Under the pieces are notes generated by a model, which was given only the letters and a program-made list of their open reading frames with translations, made no database searches and was not told the DNA's origin. Positions 13,201-23,266 of a stretch of DNA of 64,000 nt are shown piece after piece. Each line of letters opens with the position of its first letter. The first letter of the stretch is position 1. The position numbers and the translations under genes were made by a program. Source of the stretch: Ampullaceana balthica (Eukaryota > Mollusca > Gastropoda > Lymnaeidae); assembly GCA_944989445.1 (NCBI GenBank), contig CALYLW010000052.1, positions 841,058 to 905,057 on the forward strand, given 5' to 3'.

Positions 13201-16200
13201 GCGCAACAGTCTGCCAGGTTGGCCGTGTCTGATGCTCGGTGACTTTTTATCTCCTCCCACACTGGAATCGGTTCTAGACCTGGGCGAAAAATTTGATGTC
13301 ACGTCATTCTGGTTACTCACCATTGAAATGTCAGTTTGTGTTTCGCTGATGTCATCCTCGTTGAGAGAACTGATGTTACTTAGCACAGTGTCTGCTGCTG
13401 AAGATTTGCGCCTGTGACAGTGGCCGAGTTTGAAGTCACCAGGGTTTGGTAAAAAGTCACACATTTCTTGGGACATATTTTTGAGGTTATTGTCTGTGCA
13501 CGACTGGGTGATGAATGTTGATGCTGCTACTTCATGCATGCCCGAAGCTTCATGGCCAACTGCGGTTACCCCCAGGTAATTATTGTGTGTTCCTCTGGAA
13601 TCCTCACTTAATTCCTTGTCGTCTGTCTCCTGGCTACCTGTACTGCTGTCTTTGACATTGACAGCGATGCATGTTTCAAAAGAATCTTGAGACAGGCAAG
13701 GTTCATTTCTTCTGGGGTCAGAAGTTTTCTTTTGAATCTCTTGGTCTGCTGTCCATACTTTATAAATGACATCTGAACTCCTCTGGCCTTTTAAATAATG
13801 CATGTTATTCACATTGTACTCACAAGTGTCTATTTGTGCAACATTGCTGCGTAGCTCACGTGTGGCTACATGTTCATTATTGTTGTTGTTGTTGTTACTC
13901 ACACATGTCTCCCGCCAGGAGTTTGACCTAGTTAGAAAGAGCCTACTTCTGCTCAGGGCCAAGATGATCAAACCGTTGCCAATGACTAGCATAACACATG
14001 GGAGAGAATGCATGAAAATAATTTCAAGCCAGGCTCTTGTCACTTCTAAGTTAACATCTTGGAAATGTGACAAACACGCAAACACTGCTGAGGAGTTGGT
14101 TCCCAGGGCTTCAAGATTTGTGGTCACAATGAATAAAGCACTGTACAGGACAAGGGTGAAACTTGAAGTAACGAAAAACATGATTAAAATCCTCCGTCTA
14201 GTCCATAAGATTCTCACCCTCAGAGGTAAAATGACAGAGGTGAGTCGTTCTATTGTCACCAGCACAACCATCCAGTTGCAGATGATGTTTGTCACATGCA
14301 TGAGATACAGAAGGAGCAAACAGATTGTTTTTGTCAGTAGGATCTGTCGATGGATGATGGTTATCCCCCATGACACAATGCCCATGTACACGGTCTCTAA
14401 CCCACACAGCAGCTGGTGACTCAGAGAAGTGGGAGAGTCCTGAAAGGCTTTTTGGCTGAAGACGGCGATTGAAATCATATTCCCCACAGCTCCTAATGCG
14501 TACACTGTCATTAGTGTTAGATAGAACTCATCTGCCATGTTCAGTGGTACAATGATGTGACTGCTGTTGGGTTTGTACCATATCATTGCCTCCATGTCTA
14601 AGTTAGTTTGTTTTAAGGTCCTTCACTTAATAAGGAGAAGTTTAAATTATTTAACTGTCCTTATTTGTAGTTTATAGCTAAAAGTGAAAATATATGGCAA
14701 CAATTTCAGCCTCATATTACAGAAACTGTCAATTGAAATATTCCCATTTTTAGCTTCCTCATATCACTGTGAAACCTTGAAGAAGATGAGTGAAGTTTTG
14801 CAATACCAAGTTGTCTTTTGGAAACATGTTAGAGAAACAATGAGATATTTTGGTGATAAGCCAGCCCTGCTGTGTCATGTTGAGAGTATTGGTCATTAGA
14901 TCTTGTGTGGCCAATAGCTCAAGATAGAGGACAATTGATCTTAAAATGGCTATCTGACATTTCTTTTAACTGAAAACATCTTTTAACAGCAAATTCATTC
15001 CATCAGATTCGTTTCTTAAAAGCATTGTTGTTCTTTTTTTAAATATGTTTAATTATCAATCCAGTATATATATATTTTTTTTTGTTAAAAATTTGGTAAT
15101 TTGATTTACTAGTGAGGTCTATGAGACAAATAAATCTGGAATTTCACTATTAACCACCTTGTTAATTTCCACTTCCCAGACAGAATTAAATTATATAATA
15201 TTATTTCTTTTTGGTATGGATTAAGGTGGAATAAACAAATGGATGCAAATTAATTTTAAACACTAATTTTTTTTTAAGAAGTCTTTTTTTTACCTCATCT
15301 GAACTTGTAAAAGCATTAACCTCATATAAGAAGTGGTTAATCCTTTGTCAATAAATGACCAACTCAGGTGTTAGTATTGATCCCATAGTTCTTAGGGTCT
15401 CCTTTCTGCCTACTTGGTTATCAGCTGTGCCATGGGGCAACCTTGAACGTCTCAATAATGGCATTTTATTGGAAGAATGTTAGAGGTGGGGGGAAACCGT
15501 ATCGATTCATTTCATTAATCTATTATCTTGGCCATGAATGTCCATTAAAAGGATTCATCTGAAGGATTTTACTTTGTGAAAGCAATTCAAACATTTTTAA
15601 TATAACCTTAAAATATTTTATGCTGAAATCCAGAGATCAGTTACTCAGCAGGCCAAAAATCAAATCACTGAAAGGATGTTGGCCAAAAAGGATAAAATAT
15701 CTACAGAAAATTAAACATTAATATAAATTAAAAATTAAACAACACATTTTTTTTATTATTTAAAAAAGCATTCCTATACACTGTTAATAATCATCATCAT
15801 CATCGCCCTTCGTCCCATCAGGGGCATAGGCCGCGAACAAAGTCTCTCCAGGCATCCCGGTCCTGCGCCAGTCTCTCAATCTGCCCCCAGCTGTGCCCGC
15901 TCATTTTTGTGTCTGCCTCCAGTTCTCTTCTCCAGGTCATTTTGGGACGACCTCTTTTCCTTTTGCCTTGGGGGTTCCATGTGAGGGCTTGTCTCACAAT
16001 GCTGGATGTAGGCTTTCTGAGAGTGTGGCCAATCCATCTCCATCTGCGCTGGCGTATTAGCTCTTCCACTGGCTCTTGTTGTGTGCGTTGCCAGAGGTCC
16101 TCATTGGTGATGACATTTGGCCAGCGGATTCGGAGAATTGCTCGGAGACATGTATTTATAAAGGCTTGAAGCTTTTTCGAAATGGCTGCTGTTATTCGCC

Positions 16201-19200
16201 ATGTTTCTGCTCCATACAGTAGGACAGGCTTTACTGTGGTGTTGAATATCCTGACCTTGGTATGAAGAGTCAAGTTGTTGCAGTTCCAAACTTTTTTTAG
16301 CTGTTTAAATGATGATCTTGCTTTGCCAATTCTCACTCTTACATCGGCGTCTGTCCCTCCTTGTGTGTCGATGATGCTTCCAAGGTATGTGAAGCTATCC
16401 ACCTCTTCCAGATTTGTTCCTTCCAGTGTTATTGGAGTGTTGCTTGATGTGTTTATTTTAAGGACTTTGCTTTTTCCCTTATGGATGTTCAGGCCAAGGC
16501 AAGCAGAGAATTGTGCTACATCGTTGGTTCTCTCCTGCATCTGTTGCTGTGAGTGCGATAATAAGGCCAGGTCGTCCGCAAAGTCCAGGTCATCAAGTTG
16601 TTTCCATAGTGTCCACTGGATACCATTTCTCTTCTGCTCTGTAGACATTTTCATTATCCAGTCGATGGTTAGCAGAAATAAGAATGGTGAAAGCAGACAC
16701 CCCTGTCTGACTCCGGTCTGTACCTTAAAAGCTACTGTTGCTTGTTGGCCATGGACAATTCTACATGTAAGTCCTTCGTAGGAAGCCTTAATTATGTCAG
16801 TCAGTTTTTGTGGTATCCCGTAGTGTCTTAGTAACTTCCACAGGGTTGGCCTGTCAACACTATCGAAAGCCTTCTCATAGTCAATAAAGTTGATGTATAG
16901 TGGTGAGTTCCACTCCAGGGATTGTTCCAATATAATTCTCAGAGTGGCAATCTGGTCAGTGCATGATCTATCTTTTCTAAAACCTGCTTGTTGGTCTCTA
17001 AGATGGGTGTCTATTGCGTCCCTCATTCTGTTTAGCAGCATTCTGTTAAATACTTTGCTTGGTATGGATAGCAGAGTTATTCCTCTATAGTTGGAGCAAG
17101 AGCTAAGATCTCCTTTCTTTGGGAGCTTAATGAGATGTCCTTCTTTCCACTCCGTCGGAATCTGTTCTTCCTCCCATATTTTCTTGAAAAGAATGTGTAG
17201 CATTGCAGAGCTAGTCGTAATATCTGCTGTCAAGGCTTCTGCTGGTATTCTGTCTGGACCAGCTGCTTTGCCTTTCTTTAGTTGTTTAATTGCTCTGTTT
17301 ATCTCTTGTTTTGTTGGGTATGCTGCAGTCTATTTCTAGGTCTTGTTCCGCTGGCTCTATGTTGAGTTTGTATTGTGGGGCTGGTCGGTTGAGGAGTTCT
17401 TCAAAATGTTCTATCCATCTTTTTTTCTGACCCTCTTCATCAGGTATAGATTTCCCATCTTTAGTTTTAACAGGTCTCTCTGGATTTTTGAACTTTCCGG
17501 ATAGCTTTTTTATTGTACTGAATAGTTCTCTTGTGTTTCCATGGTAAGCTGCCTCTTCTGCTTCAGTTGCTAGTCCTTCTATGTAGTTCTTTTTATCTGA
17601 CCTTATACTACGTTTAACGTCTTTATTGGCTTCTGCGTATTCTGCTGATGCTCTAGCTTTTTCAGTTCTGGTGCGGCTGTTGTTGAGATTTGCCTTCTTC
17701 TTTTTCCTCTGTTGGATTTTCTCCATGGTTTCATTAGAGATCCATTCTTTATGTGTTTGTTGCCTTGGACCCAACACTTCTTCACAGGTGGTCGTGAGTA
17801 TTTCTTTGAAGCTTTTCCAGTTTTGGTCAACTGTTTCTTCGTTGCCAAGTTCTTGTAAGATCTGGAATTTGTTTGTTAGCGTAAGTTTGAACTCATTAAG
17901 TTTTGGTCCCCCTTTCAAAAGAGTAGTGTTAAAACGTTGGCGCTTGCTTCCCTCACTTGTCCAATTCTTTTTCAATTTGAGCCTTAGTTGGGCAATCAGT
18001 AGATGATGGTCTGAGGCTACATCTGCCCCTCTTTTTACCCTTACATCTTGGAGAGATCTTCTAAACTTTTTGCAGATACAGATATGGTCGATTTGGTTAG
18101 CCGTTGACATATCTGGTGATATCCATGTTGCCTTGTGGATATTTCTATGCATGAAGAGACTTCCACCAATGACCAGTCCATCTGCAGCACATAGATCTGC
18201 TAGCCTTTCACCATTATCGTTCATCTCTCCGAGGCCATTTGTTCCCTTGCATTCTTCATATCCATTATTGTTGCTGCCTATTTTTGCATTTAGGTCGCCC
18301 ATTAGAATAATCACATTGCTCCTAGGACACTTTTGGATAAGGGTTTTCAGTCTGTTGTAGAAGTCCTCTTTGTCCTCTTCTTTACTGTCGTTAGTAGGAG
18401 CGTATACCTGAAGAAGATCCATATTGACTTCTTGCTTTTTGGTCTTAAATCTTGCGGTGATTATTCGGGGACCATGGGCTTCCCACCCTAAAAGGGCGTT
18501 CTGGGCAGTTTTGGAAAGCATGATTGCTACTCCTTGGGTGTGGGCTGCGTTTTCTTCATCATGGCCTGAATATAGTAGCAGTTCTCCTGTGTTAAGCTTC
18601 ATCTGGCCTGAGCCAGTCCATCGGGATTCACTTATCCCTAGGATGGCTAGCTTGTACCGTTGCATTTCGGCAGCAACTTGGGCAGTTTTTCCAGCTTCGA
18701 ACATGGTCCTTACGTTCCATGTTCCTAAGTTGGTGGTGGTCCTAGTGGAGAGGATGGTTGTCTGCCGGGTGGTTTCCAGTTGGCTTTGGCCACCCAGCTT
18801 CATAAGTTCTCTGTTGCGAGACCCATCATCTCCAAGGTCCGAGTTTCCTATTTTTTTCTTTGTTCACGTTTTTGTAGCAAAGCTTTTTTTACGGGAAGGG
18901 ATGCTAGCCCTTCGCACAACCCTCCTCCTCTCTCACCCGGGCTTGGGACTGGCTACGGCGGAGTTATACACTGTTAACTTTTATGAAAATTAGTCATAGA
19001 AAGATTTTTTTGCATGTTTTCCTGGCTATAAAATCTTTTTTGGAGGATTAATTATCTGTGTAAGTGAGATTCTCATGATGGACTGCGGGTGTTAATGAGT
19101 GAGACTCCTGTCTCATATTTTGTTAATCTTCATGACAGAAGGCAATTGCTCGTGTAGATCGGCAAGGGCGCGGTTGGCATATTCGATTTGAAATTTGGGC

Positions 19201-21195
19201 CATTTAAAAATTGCTGCGCTAATATTTCACTCTAGGCAGATATAATTTTACACTGGGCCAGATATGCCCACAGACCTTGGGTTTGACACATGTGCTGTAA
19301 TCTAATACATGTATTAAGAATAAAGCGTACACATGTTTTGTTGCACACACATACCAAACATTGCTCACACAACCGGCCACCAACCCAAAAAAACAATATT
19401 TTCCCAAAAAAACAATATTTTTTTTAAATTTACAAACTTAACTGTGTGACATATTCACCAATAAAAATGCTATATCCCAACCCTTTTTAGGTTGGAAAAT
19501 TTTTTAATTGAAATTTATTAATTTACACAGTTCAAATATTGAGGTTTAAAATTTTTATAATTTTTACTTAATTCTTAAATTACACTCGGTAGAATGCATT
19601 TATTTTCCACCTCATTTTGTTGTTACTGGTCACTCTAAAACTTATTTAAACATTTTAATTTCCAGGTCGATCTTGGGTAGCATGTTCAACAGAGGGACTT
19701 CTGGTGTACTCCCTTGATCAAAGCATAGTGTTTGATCCTTTTGAGCTGGAGATGGAGATAACTCCAGCTAATGTCAGAGCCACTCTAATGCGAGGCGACT
19801 ACTCGTCAGCATTAATGTTAAGCTTCCGATTAAATGAACAGAATCTTATACTTGAAGTGATTGAGTCTATTCCAGCAGATAGTGGTAAGTCAAGTGAATA
19901 TATATTTACTGGATATATTTTTCCATTTACAAACACACACAAAAAACATACCAAATGCCTGTTACCGTTCCCCATAAAAAGATTTTTAATGTTATAAGCA
20001 AAGTTAATAATTCTAAAGTGTCACAAAATTATTTTACGTTTATAAGATCATGGAGTTCTGGTCAATGTCACATGACTACCATCTTCACTTTTCATTAAGA
20101 AAAAAATCAGGAGTTTGTACATTCATAATTTCTAAACACAATAAGTTCAGTAAGCACAAGACAAGGTGTCTTTTTATTTTGTTGCTGCTGTGAATTTTTA
20201 TCCTTACTTAGGTTCCATATTTGTAAAGATGTTTTCTGACTCCTTCCACAGCCCCAATCATCATTGAAAACCTGTCAGACACTTATGTGGACAAGCTGCT
20301 GGCTTTCACTGGCCACATGATAGAAAGTTCAGGTCACATTGAGTTTTACCTTCTATGGCTGCTCCCACTGTTGATGACACATGGTCCGAAATTAAAGCAA
20401 AGGTCACAGCAGGTTATGGCCTCTCTGAGAACATTACAGCGAAATATCAGCCGGAAATATGAAGATCTTAGAAAAATGTGAGTACCTGCAACTTTACCCC
20501 CCACCCCCTTTTTTAAAAAAATCAAATGTACACATCAAAAATATGGATCTTGCAAGCTTTTAGTGTGTCACATATTGTCCTTTATATTTATAGTTGTCAG
20601 TTAAGATTTTGCTGCCATATTGTAATTTTAAAATTCTCCCAGATGTATCTGCTGTTTTCTCTGTCTTATGGGATTCACATTATCACCAAACTTCTATTTC
20701 TCTGAATCTCTATAGCAAAACAGGATTATTATTACACCATATCATTGCCAGTTTAGTCTTTATTATTAACTTGCTTTGGTTGTGGGTTCAAACCCACCTG
20801 CTGATTTCCAATTGATTTAAAAGTTTGTGCACTTAAAACAGGACACCAGTCAGTTTAAAACAAGTTTTTAAGTTTTACATCACTAAATATGTATTGGGAG
20901 CCCTAAAAGCCTGTTTGCAAATCATTTAATGATTGGCATGTCTTCATAGGACTGGTATTATAAATCTTGGAAGAAAATGTATAATTACAAAAATTAAGGT
21001 GATGTGATTTATTTTTTCTATACCTATTATGATTTCAGATCTGATCATAACAAATACACTTGCCAGTATCTTCTTGCTCTTACAAAACTTAAGCGTAAGA
21101 GAGAAGAAGCAGAGAAAGGTGATGAGGAAAGTGACATAGAGGAAATTCCATGGCACCACACAGATAGCTCAGAAGATAGCATGGATATGACTTAA
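1244..21195 (+). CDS. PWP2: Periodic tryptophan protein 2 homolog (PWP2/UTP1), SSU processome; first coding exon missing
   Basis: Spliced gene for the UTP-B subcomplex protein that helps assemble the nucleolar SSU processome on pre-rRNA. Exons: 1244-1356, 2151-2245, 2497-2596, 4162-4305, 4966-5101, 5793-5973, 6086-6116, 7347-7499, 7658-7865, 8349-8497, 8899-9046, 9170-9320, 9626-9806, 10989-11136, 11698-11869, 19666-19884, 20252-20477, 21039-21195. All junctions are GT/AG and keep frame, giving 903 residues plus stop; the human protein is about 919. It starts [13 protein letters not shown], a family hallmark, so only a roughly six-residue first exon (MKF...) lies upstream. WD40 repeats fill the first 700 residues (for example [11 protein letters not shown]). 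Exon 6 adds a Glu/Lys-rich insert, and exons 16-18 encode the Utp12 domain with an acidic tail. Intron 15 (7.8 kb) contains an antisense receptor gene and a LINE. Family assignment is very secure; exact junctions are by eye. Confidence 0.96.
2740..4040. mobile_element. Non-autonomous hAT-type MITE with triplicated right end
   Basis: The termini are inverted repeats: TAGGGGTCTACCGATAT on the left, and its complement (ATCGGTAGACCCCTA) on the right. They are flanked by a perfect 8-bp target duplication, CTTGTTAT (2732-2739 and 4041-4048), the length typical of hAT transposons. The interior is saturated with ATATCGG/CCGATAT words that could fold extensively. No transposase is present. The right terminal unit of about 165 bp is repeated in tandem three times. 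The copy lies in PWP2 intron 3. Confidence 0.85.
3557..4040. repeat. Three tandem copies of the MITE right terminus
   Basis: Units at about 3557-3718, 3719-3869 and 3870-4040 each begin TAAT(A/T)TAAA..., contain GA(C/T)GTCATCAAATA, and end in a GGTAGACCCC/GGTAGTCCCC terminus. Each unit is therefore an almost complete transposon end, and only the last abuts the target duplication. The units differ by scattered substitutions, so the amplification is not recent, or the unit was already tandem in the source element. Confidence 0.75.
4495..4770 (-). repeat. Weak CR1/L2-type LINE 3' fragment
   Basis: The segment begins with an (AAT)n run at 4500-4512. At 4728-4766 it resembles the minus-strand LINE tail at 53880-53925, sharing GAATTCCAT..TTTG..GCACAAAAAGA. 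It lies in PWP2 intron 4. The similarity is patchy and the limits are approximate. Confidence 0.4.
5600..5697 (+). repeat. LINE/SINE 3' tail with GCGCT hairpin and (ATT)n
   Basis: The block runs from AAGCGCTGTGAGCC to ACAGCGCTATATAAATT and ends in (ATT)n. It is the same module, in opposite orientation, as the LINE tail interrupted by a hAT element at 50531-53654. GCGCTGT and ACAGCGC form an inverted pair. The copy lies in PWP2 intron 5. Confidence 0.65.
6315..6364 (+). repeat. Left arm of perfect 50-bp inverted repeat
   Basis: This 50-bp block, starting AATAAAATAC and ending CAATAAATTT, is the exact reverse complement of 6988-7037. The two arms enclose the GIY-YIG fragment. Confidence 0.85.
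6450..6739 (+). pseudogene. GIY-YIG endonuclease fragment of a Penelope-like element
   Basis: The readable frame holds [17 protein letters not shown] followed about 25 residues later by HFNSVDH, and ends near [15 protein letters not shown] and a stop at 6737-6739. Upstream in the same frame is a Cys-containing stretch (CNRQCISCS). This arrangement is known from the C-terminal GIY-YIG nuclease of Penelope-like retroelements and related proteins. The reverse transcriptase is absent, so this is a truncated 3' piece. About 190 bp downstream is GATGAAGGCATTAGCCGAAACG-like DNA, often seen behind such fragments. Confidence 0.7.
6988..7037 (-). repeat. Right arm of perfect 50-bp inverted repeat
   Basis: Exact reverse complement of 6315-6364 with no mismatch over 50 bp. 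The perfect match contrasts with the diverged outer hAT ends. Confidence 0.85.
10195..10626 (+). repeat. MITE-like repeat, copy 1 (GTTAATATAAGGGATTT end)
   Basis: Shares TTTAATTACAGTACATT.., AATTTCAGCTCG and the terminal GTTAATATAA(A)GGATTT with copies at 11236-11660 (reverse) and 23395-23935. All three also contain TATAATACGCA/GCGTATTATA-type words. No coding potential. Boundaries are estimates from where similarity ends. Confidence 0.55.
11236..11660 (-). repeat. MITE-like repeat, copy 2 (reverse)
   Basis: Begins AATCCTTTATATTAACT, the complement of the right end of copies 1 and 3. It continues with CCCACTTCCCC, CGAGCTGAAATTTTGCAGGC and several GCGTATTATATTGA words. It fills most of PWP2 intron 14, just upstream of exon 15. 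Confidence 0.55.
12070..12440 (+). pseudogene. Non-LTR retrotransposon 3' fragment (RT C-terminal tail)
   Basis: The frame reads [20 protein letters not shown], then [16 protein letters not shown], a hallmark of the C-terminal tail of LINE polyproteins. After a 1-nt frame shift near 12360 it continues with a [21 protein letters not shown] zinc knuckle and a stop. Only this tail is present, so it is a dead 5'-truncated insertion in PWP2 intron 15. It belongs to a different LINE family from the copy at 15788-18964, whose tail reads WIGHTLRKP. Confidence 0.7.
12922..14595 (-). CDS. Intronless rhodopsin-like GPCR, orphan, nested in PWP2 intron 15
   Basis: The frame encodes 557 residues and is uninterrupted. 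Helices by hydrophobicity: TM1 about 22-46 (GN at 38-39), TM2 59-80, TM3 88-116 with C92, TM4 136-158, TM5 187-214, TM6 about 478-500, TM7 about 518-540. C174 in loop 2 could pair with C92. An N-terminal NSS site (N10) could be glycosylated. The TM3 DRY motif is ERL (116-118), and the TM7 NPxxY is replaced by NAVSFLLY. The C-tail [12 protein letters not shown] resembles helix 8 of peptide-type receptors. The third cytoplasmic loop is very long (about 260 residues), Ser/Thr-rich, with a run of seven Asn from a short repeat. It lies antisense in a host intron; a single exon suggests an old retrocopy or a lineage-specific receptor. The ligand cannot be told. Family call is firm, subfamily unknown. 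Confidence 0.85.
   Translation of the reverse strand: MEAMIWYKPNSSHIIVPLNMADEFYLTLMTVYALGAVGNMISIAVFSQKAFQDSPTSLSHQLLCGLETVYMGIVSWGITIIHRQILLTKTICLLLLYLMHVTNIICNWMVVLVTIERLTSVILPLRVRILWTRRRILIMFFVTSSFTLVLYSALFIVTTNLEALGTNSSAVFACLSHFQDVNLEVTRAWLEIIFMHSLPCVMLVIGNGLIILALSRSRLFLTRSNSWRETCVSNNNNNNNEHVATRELRSNVAQIDTCEYNVNNMHYLKGQRSSDVIYKVWTADQEIQKKTSDPRRNEPCLSQDSFETCIAVNVKDSSTGSQETDDKELSEDSRGTHNNYLGVTAVGHEASGMHEVAASTFITQSCTDNNLKNMSQEMCDFLPNPGDFKLGHCHRRKSSAADTVLSNISSLNEDDISETQTDISMVSNQNDVTSNFSPRSRTDSSVGGDKKSPSIRHGQPGRLLRRRERAMTLTLLLINFTFLGTKTPYFIHAMTLPGFPDKSLVLSLHDAKVKLLFVLLASLFNAVSFLLYCMAGSKFRQELRLMFQQLAIKCKQY
15818..17233 (-). pseudogene. LINE reverse transcriptase half (out of frame with endonuclease half)
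   Basis: Contains the ordered RT motifs: [37 protein letters not shown], and the catalytic FADD followed by YLGSIID. The tail includes [19 protein letters not shown] and [16 protein letters not shown] and ends at a stop at 15818. Upstream codons continuing this frame (to about 17315) read [19 protein letters not shown], the usual RT lead-in. The true start is therefore in the preceding endonuclease frame and the first Met here is not a real start. Confidence 0.85.
17286..18803 (-). pseudogene. LINE apurinic-type endonuclease half
   Basis: The frame encodes 505 residues with endonuclease landmarks in order: TWNVRTM near residue 28, ISESRW near 57, [29 protein letters not shown] and the catalytic SDHHLL. 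A basic linker follows, leading toward the RT. It ends with an out-of-frame tail and premature stop at 17286 caused by one extra base near 17316. The enzyme would nick target DNA to prime reverse transcription. Confidence 0.85.
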
Positions 21196-23266
21196 TAGTA
21201 TTTTTTGTCTTTGTGTAAAAGATTAGTATGGAAATAATTTTTAAAAATTAAAATAATTATTGATTAATTTCTTCTTCTTCTTTTTTTAAAAAAATTTGTT
21301 TAGTTGCCTTTGAAGACAAAAGTAAGAAAAAGTACAAGTCCATTCATTGATAACCAAAGTCCTGTTATTCTTTATTAAAGATTTCGTTATTAATCAGATG
21401 ATTAAAACGCTGTAAGAATTAATTCATAAATCAGTTTTTTTTTAAATTTTAATAATTGCTAAAGAGAATTGATTATACATGTACTACAAAAGTATGATAG
21501 TCAACTTGTAGACATCTTTTTCAATAGTACTTATCTTCACCATTGAAACCCAATATCCCGTTTTATTGGTCATATCGAAAATCCATAGTTGCCCAAACTG
21601 ATATTATTATTATTAGATAGGCCTGAGAGCGTAGTCCAAGGCCACGGACATAATTATTTGTTTTGAAGCTTGTTCCAGTCTCTGATTATTTTAATGATCA
21701 GTTCCTATACTGCATTCTTATGAGTTTGAACTGCCTGTCATAGTCTCAAATGTTTATGGAAGAGATGAACAAGTGTTCTATAACTTTAAATGCTGGAGTG
21801 ATGGACCAACCCATTTATTGATCTCAAATTTAAAAAAAGATGGAGAGCCAGGATACATTTTTCTTACATTAAAAAATGCTGACTCAATCATTCTTTGTAG
21901 AAATAATTGGATTCCAGATGATTTATTTTGTTAAATTAAATTTATTTGAAAGTTATTAACCAGAATTTACATCATACAAATGTTGTGCTACTGATGTTTT
22001 AAATATTGCAGACCTTTTGAAGGCTTGAAGCTGACAATTAGCGTGTAAGTTACATTAAACAACTGACAATTACAGTTTTAAATAATTTATAGGCTTTGCA
22101 TGGTTGAACTGTTTAAGAACTAACTTATTACATACGTCAAAACCATTGTGCTGTAAATGACAGGAACTCTTGATTTTTTTAAATATATAAACTATATTTT
22201 TATATGTATTGTTTAGGTAACAAAGTAGGATTTCTTTTCTAAACAAATGGTGTATATCGGTTTTTATTGAAATTTATATGAAAATAAATGACTGATTAAA
22301 AATTAAAACAAGATAAATTGATATTTAATGATTTAATTAAAATTACAAAATGTGAAAGTTTAAACAATCCCAAATCAAAGCTTTGTACTGTACACCTTTT
22401 GAAAGTGAAACAATAAATGTCCACAGGTACAATTTTCTATTGGTTTCTCTTCATGGATGTTTTGTTAATAATAATTCTTTTATATTATATTTTGTCAACT
22501 GGTCTTCATTCTAGTTTAACTTTCAATCCTAGAAACATTGAATCCAAAAAATCCCTCAGACAAAAATATTTATTTTTTTAACAAGAGAAAAAGCTAATAA
22601 TTGAAAATAAATTTACGCCAGATATACAACCAACAATAAGTTGACTGCCCAAACACTCTAAGATACTCTATGGCTTTTCACTCTCACATTCAGACATTTA
22701 AAAAAAAACAATTAAGTGATTTTCCTGAAATGAAAACCATCTTTAACATAATGAAATTTGAAATAGAATAAATATTTTTTTTAAAAACTAGAATATATTT
22801 GATGAACAAAAAAAAATCCAGCAATATAAAAGAAAGCGTTTTGTATTTTTGAAAGTAAAACTGCTAAAACTGAGAATCACCAAAACTTGCCATAAAGACT
22901 TCAAGAGAAAGTAATTTTCAATTTGGCTGTATTAATTATTAAACACAGTTACAACATCTGGAATATACATTTACTTCTTGAACTTGATAATTGTAATAAA
23001 GCAAGTAGAGGTTGAATGTGGACTACTACTTTGATTTCAACAAAATATCACTATTATAAAACATTTGAGAAAACAATTTTTTTTAAACTTATATAATTCA
23101 ACCAATTGTTTTTTTCAGTCCACTGTGTAGGGAGCTGTATCTGTATAAACACACCAGCTTTGTCAAATGATTCATACTTAAGTGATGACTGAGATACAGA
23201 CCAAAGAAACAATGCATTCTGTTTCAACTTCAGTTCATAAATGCAAACAAACATCAAATTTCTCTT
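21196..23266. other. Facing 3' UTRs of PWP2 and MAGT1
   Basis: AT-rich stretch between the two convergent stop codons. Plus-strand AATAAA hexamers at 22283-22288 and 22412-22417, plus an earlier ATTAAA near 21376, could end PWP2. A minus-strand AATAAA at 22263-22268 could end MAGT1, so the transcripts may overlap at their 3' ends. No protein or repeat was recognised. Confidence 0.4.

Larger units (their letters stand above)
15788..18964 (-). mobile_element. Nearly full-length RTE-like non-LTR retrotransposon
   Basis: The element is flanked by a perfect 13-bp target duplication, TATACACTGTTAA (15775-15787 and 18965-18977). On the minus strand it has a short GC-rich 5' leader, an apurinic endonuclease, a reverse transcriptase, and a short (GAT)n 3' tail with no poly(A), as in RTE-type LINEs. 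A single 1-nt shift near 17316 separates the two halves of what looks like one long reading frame; no other break was seen. The perfect target duplication and near-intact coding mark a recent insertion. It lies in PWP2 intron 15, antisense to the host gene. Confidence 0.88.

Noticed and set aside
13802..14419. 205-residue plus-strand frame opposite the receptor
   Set aside because: It is the antisense shadow of the GPCR; its Ser/Leu-rich translation has no domain, while the minus strand has a coherent seven-helix protein.
15909..18993. Several plus-strand frames of 60-190 residues across the LINE
   Set aside because: All are shadows of the minus-strand endonuclease/RT coding sequence and lack domains.
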